Assembly: GCA_002353885.1 (NCBI GenBank)
Contig: DEKO01000001.1
Location: forward strand, 286-21,962
Source of the DNA: Porphyromonadaceae bacterium UBA2720
Lineage (GTDB): Bacteria > Bacteroidota > Bacteroidia > Bacteroidales > Muribaculaceae
DNA: 21,677 nt
Direction of reading: 5' to 3'
Positions within the stretch are counted from its first letter, which is position 1, and every line of letters starts with the position of its first letter. Under the pieces are notes generated by a model that was given only the letters and a program-made list of their open reading frames with translations, ran no database searches and was not told where the DNA came from. The translations under genes were made by a program, and so were the position numbers. This document shows, piece by piece, positions 1-9,230 of this stretch.

Positions 1-546
1 GAGATTGAGAAGGCCCACAGCGACATCTTCGACATCTTGCTGCAGGTTATGGACTATGGCACACTCACCGACAATAAGGGCCGCAAAGCCTACTTCCGCA
101 ACGTTATCCTCATCATGACGAGCAACGCAGGGGCACAGTTTGCACGCCAAGCCTCAGTAGGCTTCGCCTCGACCATCACCACTGGCGAAGCCATGCTCAC
201 GCATGTCAAGAAGCTGTTCAAGCCCGAGTTTGTCAACCGCCTGAGCGAGATTGTCGTCTTTGTCGACATGGACCGCCACATGGCTGGTCTCATCCTTGAC
301 AAGAAATTGAAGGAACTGCAGGTCAAACTAACCGCCAAGAATGTTAATCTCAGACTGACCGCCAAGGCACGTGAGCGACTCATCGACATGGGCTTCTCGG
401 CCAAGTATGGTGGCCGTGAGGTGGACCGTGTCATCCAGGCACAGGTCAAGTCTCGCCTGATGCGCGAGATACTCTTTGGCGCCCTTAGGCAGGGCGGCGT
501 CGCCCAACTTGGCTACAGCAAGGGCGAGTTCACTCTCAGCTGCTAG
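1..546 (+). CDS. clpA: ClpA, ATP-dependent Clp protease ATP-binding subunit, C-terminal part
   Basis: This is the last 181 residues of a Clp/Hsp100 AAA+ unfoldase; the 5' end lies outside the window. The frame is open from base 1, so the TTG at 37 is not a start. The sequence begins inside the second AAA+ module: EIEKAHSDIFDILLQVMD is the region after Walker B, TSNAG is the sensor-1 segment, PEFVNRL carries the arginine finger, and YGGREVDRVIQ is the sensor-2 helix of the small domain. The segment order and the lack of a long C-terminal extension fit ClpA better than ClpB or ClpC. ClpA hexamers unfold substrates and feed them to ClpP, and with the adaptor ClpS they recognise N-degron proteins. 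The next gene on the same strand is aat, which makes such N-degrons. Family assignment is firm; ClpA rather than ClpC is likely but rests on a partial sequence. Confidence 0.9.
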   Translation, partial: EIEKAHSDIFDILLQVMDYGTLTDNKGRKAYFRNVILIMTSNAGAQFARQASVGFASTITTGEAMLTHVKKLFKPEFVNRLSEIVVFVDMDRHMAGLILDKKLKELQVKLTAKNVNLRLTAKARERLIDMGFSAKYGGREVDRVIQAQVKSRLMREILFGALRQGGVAQLGYSKGEFTLSC

Positions 547-550
547 TGAC

Positions 551-646
551 CTGTGCTCAACAAACTTGTCGTTGACCACCCCAAACCTCGCCCCCATTGG
601 TGACAGCAATGCACTCTCCCTGTGTTCAGCGACCCTGTCGCTGAAC
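551..646. repeat. Two related hairpin-forming repeats between clpA and aat
   Basis: The 125-bp gap between clpA and aat contains two similar segments, 551-576 and 620-646, matching the pattern CTGTGyTCArCrA. In the second, GTTCAGCGAC (624-633) and GTCGCTGAAC (637-646) form a perfect 10-bp stem around a 3-nt loop. The first is a decayed version with a weaker stem. Neither is followed by a T tract, so a classical terminator is not supported. They could be a processing or attenuation structure, or two copies of a dispersed palindromic repeat. No clear promoter for aat is visible here. Confidence 0.5.
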
Positions 647-671
647 AAGAATAAACAACTAGAAGACAAAC

Positions 672-1328
672 ATGGTTTTCCACATTCCCAAAGACGAACT
701 TATCTTTCCTGACCCGCATCTAGGCGATGAGGACGGCCTACTGTGCATCGGTGGTGACCTCAATCCCGAACGCCTCATTCTTGCCTATCATCATGGCATC
801 TTCCCATGGTTCCCATTCCGCAATTGGGGGGAGCCTCACTGGTATTGTCCCATGCAGCGCTTCGTCATCTTTCCGAACGAGATTCATGTCTCGCACTCGA
901 TGCGGTCGCTCATCAACAAACAGCAGTACCGAGTATCGATCAACGAGGACTTCGACGGCGTGATTCATGGTTGCAGCTTAGCACAAGACCGCATCAATCA
1001 GAATGGTGCTTGGCTAGGTGATGATATTATTGAGGCTTACACAGCACTCCACAACATGAGCTACGCAGCTAGCGTTGAGGTGTGGGACAACAAAGGCCGC
1101 CTGGTGGGCGGCCTCTATGGTGTGACTATCAATGATTGCTTCATCGGCGAGAGCATGTTCTCGCTCGTACCTAGCGCGAGCAAACTCGCACTCATCGGCT
1201 TGGCCTATCATCTGCAGGACCTAGGCTGGAAAATGATCGACTGCCAGCTTGAGACGCCCCACCTGCGCTCGATGGGCGCCCGCTTCATCCCTTACGACGA
1301 CTACATTAGTCTGCTCAATCGCCATTAA
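672..1328 (+). CDS. aat: Leucyl/phenylalanyl-tRNA--protein transferase
   Basis: The protein is 218 aa, a normal length for Aat. The enzyme transfers Leu or Phe from aminoacyl-tRNA to the N-terminal Arg or Lys of proteins in the cytoplasm, creating N-degrons for ClpS/ClpAP. Conserved family blocks are visible in order: the N-terminal FPDPHLGDEDGLLCIGGDL, then AYHHGIFPWF at about 38-47, the central AYTALHNMSYAASVEVW, the glycine-rich GGLYGV, the GESMFS block with the following SK, and DCQLETPHLRSMGARFIPYD near the C terminus. The ATG at 672 gives the expected N terminus and no strong Shine-Dalgarno precedes it. It lies 125 bp downstream of clpA on the same strand, which fits a shared function. 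It is convergent with the HU operon, with 17 bp between stop codons. Confidence 0.96.
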   Translation: MVFHIPKDELIFPDPHLGDEDGLLCIGGDLNPERLILAYHHGIFPWFPFRNWGEPHWYCPMQRFVIFPNEIHVSHSMRSLINKQQYRVSINEDFDGVIHGCSLAQDRINQNGAWLGDDIIEAYTALHNMSYAASVEVWDNKGRLVGGLYGVTINDCFIGESMFSLVPSASKLALIGLAYHLQDLGWKMIDCQLETPHLRSMGARFIPYDDYISLLNRH

Positions 1329-1345
1329 CACCATGACACTGACGC

Positions 1346-2545
1346 CTACTTGCCGCGCAAGAGGTCGTAAGCGTGGCGACGAGCATGGTCGATGCTAGCC
1401 TTGTCGTCAGGGTCGATGCCATACTTTGAAGCTGGCGGTATGACGACGACGGTGCCAGGTGTGACGTTGTTGGGATCGGAAATCTTGTCCAGGTTTTCCT
1501 CGTAGATGTAAACCCAGAAGTCGGGCTTGCCGTAGTGCTTGACCGACATTTTGGTCAAATAGAGGGTGGTTGTGCACGTGTCGGTGACCACATCGTCGTG
1601 GGCAACAACCTGCTGTGTCGATTGTGTTGTCACAACATGCGTCTCATCGCTGATGGTATCGGCCTGCTCGACCGTACGTCCTAGCACAGAATTGCGCCCA
1701 CTGTTCCAAGCAGCCCAAATGATGGCTATCAGTGCGAGTGTTGCCAGTATGCCCGTGACTAAGCCTTTGATGAACGCACGGTGGGCAATCTGTCGTTTGG
1801 ATTGTTCAAACTCTTCTCTCATATAGTGCTGCACGGTGGCCTCACCATCTTCTCGAACATTGGTTGACGTGCTGGCAGCCATGACAGGCCGCATCGGTTT
1901 GTCGGGCTGGGAAGCAGGCTGAACTTCTGTCTCGAGAGCTGGTTCTTCACCAGATTGAATAACAGGCTCAGCTATGGGGGCAGCAATGGGCTCAGCAATG
2001 GGGGCAGAATTAGACTCAGCAGCATGCTCCTCACTGGGCTCGGCACTTGCTTGCATGGCGCGGAATGGTGGAGGCATCAGCTGGCTAGTTCCCGTTGCTT
2101 CATGCTGGCTTGGCTCAGTCGCATCGGGCAGTGGCTGCACATCATCAGCAACGCCAACATCGGCTGTCTCATCGGCAGTAGCCGAAGCTTGATCAATCTC
2201 TTGCAACATCTCGTCGGTCATGTCATCACTCAGCACAATGGGCTCAAAGGCCGAGAAAGGCAGATTGATGGTCTCGGCCAATGCCTTGTCGGGCGTGAAC
2301 ACCAGCCGCTTGTGGCCGGGCACCTCGATGGGCTCGCCATCATGCACGTTGACCACTTGCCGTGCTTGAACCTGTACAAACTCAAATGTCCCAAGATTCT
2401 TGATGGTCACGTTCTGCCCCTGGATGAGCGCTTGCGAAATGGTGGCAAAGAGTTCTTTCAAGAACAACTCGCTCATGCGCTGTGTGGTGCTTGTGGCCTC
2501 GGCCACGAGTCGCACCAGCTCGGGAAATGTGATTTTGTTGTTCAT
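1346..2545 (-). CDS. Membrane-anchored HU-family DNA-binding protein with LysM-like C-terminal domain
   Basis: This 399-aa protein has four visible parts. Residues 1-95 are an HU/IHF-type domain, with NVTIKNLGTFEFVQVQAR and PGHKRLVFTPDKAL resembling the HU core and DNA-binding arm. Residues 100-250 are a long acidic Pro/Glu/Ala-rich linker with short repeats (APIAEPIAAPIAEPV, 181-195). Residues 258-280 are a single hydrophobic membrane segment, preceded by basic residues (KRQIAHR). Residues 324-370 look like a LysM domain, ending NNVTPGTVVVIPP. Positive-inside logic predicts a cytoplasmic HU domain and a periplasmic LysM that could bind peptidoglycan. It starts 2 bp after the stop of a small HU gene, so the two are almost surely co-transcribed. 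Tethering DNA to the envelope is inference. The HU fold is clear; the LysM call is good but made by eye. Confidence 0.86.
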   Translation of the reverse strand: MNNKITFPELVRLVAEATSTTQRMSELFLKELFATISQALIQGQNVTIKNLGTFEFVQVQARQVVNVHDGEPIEVPGHKRLVFTPDKALAETINLPFSAFEPIVLSDDMTDEMLQEIDQASATADETADVGVADDVQPLPDATEPSQHEATGTSQLMPPPFRAMQASAEPSEEHAAESNSAPIAEPIAAPIAEPVIQSGEEPALETEVQPASQPDKPMRPVMAASTSTNVREDGEATVQHYMREEFEQSKRQIAHRAFIKGLVTGILATLALIAIIWAAWNSGRNSVLGRTVEQADTISDETHVVTTQSTQQVVAHDDVVTDTCTTTLYLTKMSVKHYGKPDFWVYIYEENLDKISDPNNVTPGTVVVIPPASKYGIDPDDKASIDHARRHAYDLLRGK

Positions 2546-2547
2546 CG

Positions 2548-2832
2548 CTAAGCCTGCTTGTGGTTGATTTTGTTCTTGAGCACATTGCTCACCTTGAATG
2601 TCATGGTCACACGTGGCGGAAGCAGTGTGCGCTTTCCGTTAGAAGGGTTGTACTGTATGCGCTCGTTGCGCTTGCGCGGCTCAAAGTTTCCAAAGCCGGG
2701 TATGGCAATGGTGTCAAGCTCACTGCAACGCTGGGCCACAATGTTAGTGAATGCTTCTAACAGTTTGGCCACATCGGCCTTGTCACGACCCAGCTTTCGG
2801 GCCACTTTATCGATAATTTTTCGATTGTCCAC
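2548..2832 (-). CDS. HU/IHF family DNA-binding protein
   Basis: A 94-aa protein of typical HU length. It shows the N-terminal helices (DNRKIIDKVARKLGRDKADV), the hinge and core IPGFGNFEPRKRNER, and the beta-arm segment with NPSNGKRTLLPPRVTMTFKV, where an HU-like N-P pair precedes the arm tip. HU proteins bind and bend DNA as dimers and help shape the nucleoid. The start is GTG at 2832: an in-frame stop lies five codons upstream, no usable ATG follows, and the resulting N terminus matches the family. A promoter with a consensus -7 box lies 46 bp upstream. It is the first gene of an operon with the membrane-anchored HU protein, which raises the possibility that the two heterodimerise. Confidence 0.94.
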   Translation of the reverse strand: MDNRKIIDKVARKLGRDKADVAKLLEAFTNIVAQRCSELDTIAIPGFGNFEPRKRNERIQYNPSNGKRTLLPPRVTMTFKVSNVLKNKINHKQA

Positions 2833-2877
2833 TTTGTATAATTGCTAATTGAGGATTACGACTCACTTAAAGGGATG

Positions 2878-2908
2878 CAAAGTTACAATAATCGGAGTCA
2901 ATGGCCAA
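2878..2908 (-). promoter_or_regulatory. Promoter of the HU operon
   Basis: On the minus strand, TTG (2906-2908) is followed by exactly 20 nt and then TAACTTTG (2878-2885), matching the Bacteroidota sigma-70 consensus TTG-N20-TAnnTTTG. Transcription would begin near 2872 and run into the GTG start at 2832. Confidence 0.82.
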
Positions 2909-2969
2909 GAAAATCATACAAAATTTTAAAAACTCGACGCGCCGTAGGTGTAGCATAAAAGATTTTGTG

Positions 2970-2977
2970 TAACTTTG
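2970..2977 (+). promoter_or_regulatory. -7 box of the glnS promoter
   Basis: TAACTTTG at 2970-2977 is a perfect Bacteroidota -7 element, 42 bp before the glnS ATG. No clear TTG sits at the ideal -33 spacing (GGTG at 2947-2950 is the nearest). It decides the glnS start: a TTG at 2975 in the same frame lies inside this box and so cannot be translated from this transcript. Confidence 0.72.
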
Positions 2978-3019
2978 CAGTTTGAAAAAATTGCAATCAC
3001 AACATCTACTAACTTAGTT

Positions 3020-4738
<1,719 letters not shown>

Positions 4739-4778
4739 AAACACGACATTGGCGTTTGTGCCATCAACACTAACAGTA

Positions 4779-4828
4779 TAGGGGCCTTCGGCCGTCAGGT
4801 GCTATCCTGACAAAGCCGAAGGCCCCTA
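4779..4828. terminator. Shared hairpin terminator between glnS and the C10 protease gene
   Basis: A perfect 14-bp stem (4779-4792 with 4815-4828, arms TAGGGGCCTTCGGC and its complement) encloses a second small hairpin (GTCAGG/CCTGAC). It lies between two convergent genes and could stop transcription from both sides, although neither side has a T tract. Confidence 0.75.
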
Positions 4829-4851
4829 ATTGCGTCCAATCGCTATGGTGA

Positions 4852-7272
4852 CTATTGACCCAGCATCTTGTTGATCACCATATTGACATCGGCCAAGTCG
4901 ATCTCGCCGTCGCCGTTCATGTCGGCACGACCATTATAGGTATCGGCCTGTTCGAGGCCCAGCATGATGTTGAGAACAATATTGACGTCACTCACATCGA
5001 CTGTGCCGTCACCATTGACATCACCAAGGTCAAACTCCTGACCCAGGACCACCTTCTTGCTAGCCGACCAGCGACTGGATGTGCCGTCGATATAGTTGGC
5101 TTGCACCTTGAAGTGATAAGCCTTATTGGTCATGAGGCCCTCAACGACATAGTTCATGTCGGTAATGCCAGTAATGGTGCGCGATGCATCGTCACCTTGC
5201 TCGGCAGGAGCTGCGCGTAGTCCATTGCCCGTGATATCGGTTGTCGTGATGGTCACATCACTCAAGAACACGCGGCTATTCTTGCTGGTGAATGAGACTG
5301 TCTGCTGGTCAAACACGTCGCAGTCCATGACGATGGTATAGGTCTTGGCGCGGCTCTTCAAAGTTTGGGTGAAGGTGTTCTCGCCAGTCTGAATGAGCAA
5401 TGATGCAGTACCGCCACCATAAGTCTTTGCAGTGAAGGTGATGGTCAAACGGCCCCCACTCATATTGAAGTCGAGCGGCGCTGTGGTAAGTGTGCCTTCA
5501 CACTGGCTGGAGCTGTAACCCAATCGCACACCGCCCTTATCGGGATAGACTGTGCCAGTCCATCCAGCAGGAGTGCAGTAGGTGTCAAGGTCGGCCAGCG
5601 GATCGCTTTGCAGGGCTGTATTGTTCAGTGACGTGAAGTCGGCCTTTGCCACCTCCTCGGCACGTTCAAAACCTTGCTGATTGACCACGAGGGTGTAGTC
5701 CACCACATTCTCTTCCGGTGTTTGATCGGTCCAGCTAGCTTTGAATGAGTTGTCCGCTACAACCTCTGCCTCATCCAGTTCAGGAATATACTTACGCAAG
5801 GTTGCCGTGCCATTGATGGTGACCATTGCCTCCTTAGCCTCGGTGCTGGTCAAGGCGATGGTAGCGGTGTAGTTGCCAACCAACTTGGGCAGGAACGTGA
5901 CAGTCACTTCCTTGCCTTCCTCTGTGTCACTCAACGCAACCTGCGTATTGTCGATGCTGAAGACCTCGTTCTCATCGGCTAGCTCGAGCTTGATGTCATC
6001 AGTCAGCAACTTGCCCTTGACAGTGAAGGTGGCAGTAACAGGTTCGTTGGTATAAGTGGCCAAGTCAATCTTGCGGGTCGACACCTTGACGACAGGACCT
6101 TGCACGGGCGGTTGGATGCCAATGACCATCTGCTGGTACTGGTTGAAGACAGCCGAACCGTCTCGGAACGCATTGAGCGCAAAGTCTCCGTTTCCATCAC
6201 CGCTCCAACCATAGTTGACGTGATAAGTGTTGTCATCGGCATTATATCCATCGACGTTGAAGGCATGTCCACCTTCGCTCGAAATGGCGCAATATACAAT
6301 GGGGCGGCTTTCGGCCAACTCAGTCTGTATCATCTCGGCCCACTCGGCATCAGTGTAGAGTGTCCGGCCGCCAGAATACGCGCTAGTCTTCTTGACGGCA
6401 CGCACTGTGGTCTCGTCATAGCCAAAGAAGATGAAGGCATTGGCTATGTTAATGACACTATCCGAGTCGATGCCACTGCCACCTGCAGCATATGTACCGT
6501 AGTCCATGCGCTCGGCCTGTCCGACATAGCGCATGAGCGTGGCCACGGCATCGCCCTGCTGGGTTGTGTACCCTCCTCTGTAGCTGTCGAGCATATTCTC
6601 CCAGTCGAAGGTCACCGACGGCAGTGCAGGCACGTTGACAGGACTTGAGCTCCAGTACGAGTAGCTGAGATTGGTGCGGTAGGCCGGCACGACGGGCGTG
6701 GGGTCGGTAGGATACTGCCAGTAGTGAAACACCATTGCAGCCGAGGTAGCAGGGCAGCCGGTCAAGCACTGGTAGCCTCCGATGTTACACTGATTATAAT
6801 AAGGTGCATCCTGGTCCCAGAGTTCCTTGAGCAAGGGTTCGACAGTGGTAGCATTGAGCATGACATTGGCCTTGAATGGTTTCTCAACCTGAATGTCAGG
6901 ATTGTCAAACAGATAGTCAATCTGCTCAGCATAGGTCTTGAGCCATGCCTTCATGTTATCGGGCATGCGGTCGATGTTAAGTGGACGATCGCCAACGGCA
7001 AGAATCTCCTCAGCACGGTCATCACCAGCCACAATGATAAAATTCTGGTCGGTGTTGAAGATGTAGTAGACCGCTGCATTGGCATGTGACTTGCTCATCT
7101 CCGAGAGAATCAGTTGAGGTTCCATCATGGCTGGAGCCATCGTTTTGCCTTTGAGCACACGGGTTTGTAAACACTGTTTGGCCTTGGCTTGAGCTGCGGC
7201 AAGGTCAACCTGAGCTGCCGACAACTGCAAGGCAGTCAATACGACAGATAGCAGTAGTAAAATTTTTTTCAT
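4852..7272 (-). CDS. Secreted C10 (streptopain-like) cysteine protease with C-terminal dockerin
   Basis: An 806-aa exported protein. Residues 1-20 are a signal peptide (MKKILLLLSVVLTALQLSAA). About 22-135 form a propeptide of the C10 type (AVYYIFNTDQNFIIVAGDD). The catalytic domain spans about 145-388, with Cys173 in CLTGCPATSAAM, His336 in SSEGGHAFNVDGY, and the VNYGW segment (352-356) that shapes the active site in SpeB. An Ig-like beta region (395-490) and a fibronectin-III-like stretch (about 500-545 and 690-743) follow. The C terminus (748-806) is a type I dockerin with two calcium-binding repeats, DVNGDGTVDVSDVN (751-764) and DMNGDGEIDLADVN (784-797). The enzyme is expected to cleave proteins outside the cell. 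No inhibitor gene is seen next to it, unlike some C10 loci. The partner of the dockerin is unknown. Family call is firm. Confidence 0.93.
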   Translation of the reverse strand: MKKILLLLSVVLTALQLSAAQVDLAAAQAKAKQCLQTRVLKGKTMAPAMMEPQLILSEMSKSHANAAVYYIFNTDQNFIIVAGDDRAEEILAVGDRPLNIDRMPDNMKAWLKTYAEQIDYLFDNPDIQVEKPFKANVMLNATTVEPLLKELWDQDAPYYNQCNIGGYQCLTGCPATSAAMVFHYWQYPTDPTPVVPAYRTNLSYSYWSSSPVNVPALPSVTFDWENMLDSYRGGYTTQQGDAVATLMRYVGQAERMDYGTYAAGGSGIDSDSVINIANAFIFFGYDETTVRAVKKTSAYSGGRTLYTDAEWAEMIQTELAESRPIVYCAISSEGGHAFNVDGYNADDNTYHVNYGWSGDGNGDFALNAFRDGSAVFNQYQQMVIGIQPPVQGPVVKVSTRKIDLATYTNEPVTATFTVKGKLLTDDIKLELADENEVFSIDNTQVALSDTEEGKEVTVTFLPKLVGNYTATIALTSTEAKEAMVTINGTATLRKYIPELDEAEVVADNSFKASWTDQTPEENVVDYTLVVNQQGFERAEEVAKADFTSLNNTALQSDPLADLDTYCTPAGWTGTVYPDKGGVRLGYSSSQCEGTLTTAPLDFNMSGGRLTITFTAKTYGGGTASLLIQTGENTFTQTLKSRAKTYTIVMDCDVFDQQTVSFTSKNSRVFLSDVTITTTDITGNGLRAAPAEQGDDASRTITGITDMNYVVEGLMTNKAYHFKVQANYIDGTSSRWSASKKVVLGQEFDLGDVNGDGTVDVSDVNIVLNIMLGLEQADTYNGRADMNGDGEIDLADVNMVINKMLGQ

Positions 7273-7338
7273 GCCTCTAAGATTAATCGCTTTAGTCAGA
7301 AAAATGAGTTTTTTATCATTCGGGTTGCAAAAAGTTCG

Positions 7339-7369
7339 CTAAATTACACATTTCTCATAACACTGGCAA
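7339..7369 (-). promoter_or_regulatory. Promoter of the C10 protease gene
   Basis: Minus-strand TTG (7367-7369), 20 nt, then TAATTTAG (7339-7346), one mismatch from TAnnTTTG. It lies 66 bp upstream of the ATG at 7272. Confidence 0.6.
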
Positions 7370-7421
7370 CTATTTCTTGTGATTAAACTTCCTTTAACAT
7401 TCAGCCGAAGCCAGAAAATGC

Positions 7422-9230
7422 TCAATGAGTGTTCATCAGGCAATCATAGTCAATCGTGTCATTAATCAATCGGCGCCCAGGCATCCACTCACTGCTCAAC
7501 ACATCGCAATCAGGACGGTAACACTCAGCCGAAATGTGTCCTAATCCAAGCAGCATGTGAGGCAGTCGGTCGAGGCTCATGGGTCTGGCTGTCGCCCGCC
7601 TAATGGCTTCAACCACTTGTGGGTGGCTCTGCCGATAACGGTCGCTGCACCAGATCATGAATGGCACTTGAAATTGGAACTTAGCCATCATGGGCGACAC
7701 CTTGTCGGTCAACAACCGTCCACATGAGTCGCGATAATCATAGACCTCCTCACCATGATCAGAAAAATAAACGACCACTGCCGAAGTTGCTGCATAGAGC
7801 CTGCAGATGCGTTCGACCACCATGTCGTTGTAGCGTGTAGCATTGTCATAGTCGGCAATCACTTGCCGCTTCTCGGGTGTCAGATAAGCCTTGCTACTGC
7901 GAATGCTATCGGTATTGAAATGTCTATACTCAGGTTGATCGGGAAATCGCTCTTCAGGCTCTATATGCTGTCCCAACAGGTGAATGATGGTCAGCGACGG
8001 CACCTGTCGCACGTCAGTCTGCTCCACCAATGCCTCAACGGCTTGCATGTCATATTCATAACTGCGCCGGTTGGTGACATCATAAGAAGCATCGACAATC
8101 ACTGGATGATAAAGAAAGGCATTCAGCGCAAACGACAATGTTGTGCCCTGATACATCGTGCGCTGGTTGTCCCACATAGTGACATGATATCCAGCACGGT
8201 GAAACACTGCTGGCAGAAAAGGTGAGGCATACCATGGCTCGTCGGCCGCCAAGTCGCTGCAACTGAAGATGTGCTTGAGCACTGTGCTGGTCTGGTTGAA
8301 TGGCGACACCACATCGTCAAAGACAAACAACCTGCCCTGCTCTTGTTCATGCGCCAGCAGAGGATTGGTTTCCAACTCATAGCCATAGAGTGATGAGTGG
8401 TGCTTGATGAACGACTCGCCCACCACAACAACAATGGCCAGACTATCGTGCTGCGTGACCACCACTTGCTGGTTCTGCAACTGGCGTGTGCACTGCACCA
8501 TGTGCCGCATTTCTGCGCCTGAATGGTGCAATGAAATGCCTGAGTAGATGAGATTGCTCATCATGTCGGACGGGACAAAGCCCCATGGCTTGTGCGAACA
8601 CAATTCAATCAACTGCTCGGTGGTGCGGCATGAAGCCATCTGAACAAAAATGCGACAACAGTAGAGGCCAAAGACTGCAAAAGGCACGACAATGGCGCCC
8701 AACAGCACGCGCACCCAGTTGTGCGACAAGCGTCGTGCCAGCCTGGGCCGAAGCCACTCACCCACGAGCACCACGACAATGAGAGACAGCAGCAGCACAT
8801 AGAGCCGCAACTGACTGGTGTCGAATACAAATGCATCAAGGAACTCACTTGCCTCACTCATGTTGGTTTCGGCCAATAGGCGCAGTGGCTCGGGCCCCAA
8901 GTGCGCCCCGAAGTTGACTAGCAAATAGTGGTCAGTAACCTTAAGCAATATCAAGAGAGTATAGGCAAGCACCTTGACCCAGCGACTGCCTGTAGCAGCT
9001 ATCAAGGCTGTGATGCCCCATGAATAAAGCACCAACAACGCCACACCGCCCAAGGTGCGCACTGAGGTCAATGGCTCGCCAGAATAAACCGATTGAGCCA
9101 CCCAACCGCCTCCTAGGACAGAAAAGCAGATGATAAAAAACGGAAACTGTTCAATCAGCACATCGACGGCCTTGACCGCCCAATGACTCAGCAGCTGTCC
9201 CACCCTTGCGACATGGCCCATATCAGACAT
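7422..9230 (-). CDS. EptA-like phosphoethanolamine transferase (sulfatase superfamily, inner membrane)
   Basis: A 602-aa protein with about five hydrophobic segments in the first 200 residues (around 30-47, 60-80, 86-106, 142-160, 172-192) and a periplasmic alkaline-phosphatase-fold domain from about 260. Active-site blocks match the EptA/OpgE group: VVVGESFIKHHSSLYGY (Glu272 as metal ligand), NQTST (Thr314 in the place of the nucleophile Thr), HLLGQH (417-422) and SDHGEE (Asp491, His492 as metal ligands). Such enzymes move phosphoethanolamine from phosphatidylethanolamine to lipid A or other envelope glycans; the acceptor cannot be told from sequence. The ATG at 9230 directly follows the TAG of the DUF4251 gene with no gap, implying translational coupling. 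lpxK, for lipid A, lies a few kb away. Confidence 0.88.
   Translation of the reverse strand: MSDMGHVARVGQLLSHWAVKAVDVLIEQFPFFIICFSVLGGGWVAQSVYSGEPLTSVRTLGGVALLVLYSWGITALIAATGSRWVKVLAYTLLILLKVTDHYLLVNFGAHLGPEPLRLLAETNMSEASEFLDAFVFDTSQLRLYVLLLSLIVVVLVGEWLRPRLARRLSHNWVRVLLGAIVVPFAVFGLYCCRIFVQMASCRTTEQLIELCSHKPWGFVPSDMMSNLIYSGISLHHSGAEMRHMVQCTRQLQNQQVVVTQHDSLAIVVVVGESFIKHHSSLYGYELETNPLLAHEQEQGRLFVFDDVVSPFNQTSTVLKHIFSCSDLAADEPWYASPFLPAVFHRAGYHVTMWDNQRTMYQGTTLSFALNAFLYHPVIVDASYDVTNRRSYEYDMQAVEALVEQTDVRQVPSLTIIHLLGQHIEPEERFPDQPEYRHFNTDSIRSSKAYLTPEKRQVIADYDNATRYNDMVVERICRLYAATSAVVVYFSDHGEEVYDYRDSCGRLLTDKVSPMMAKFQFQVPFMIWCSDRYRQSHPQVVEAIRRATARPMSLDRLPHMLLGLGHISAECYRPDCDVLSSEWMPGRRLINDTIDYDCLMNTH

Noticed and set aside
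2975..3019. N-terminal extension of GlnRS from a TTG codon at 2975
   Set aside because: The TTG lies inside the TAACTTTG promoter box (2970-2977), so it would not be in the mRNA; the ATG at 3020 fits the family.
8411..8425. GES instead of GET in the EptA-like protein as a lost nucleophile
   Set aside because: In this family the Glu of that motif is a metal ligand, while the nucleophile Thr lies about 40 residues later; Thr314 is present there.
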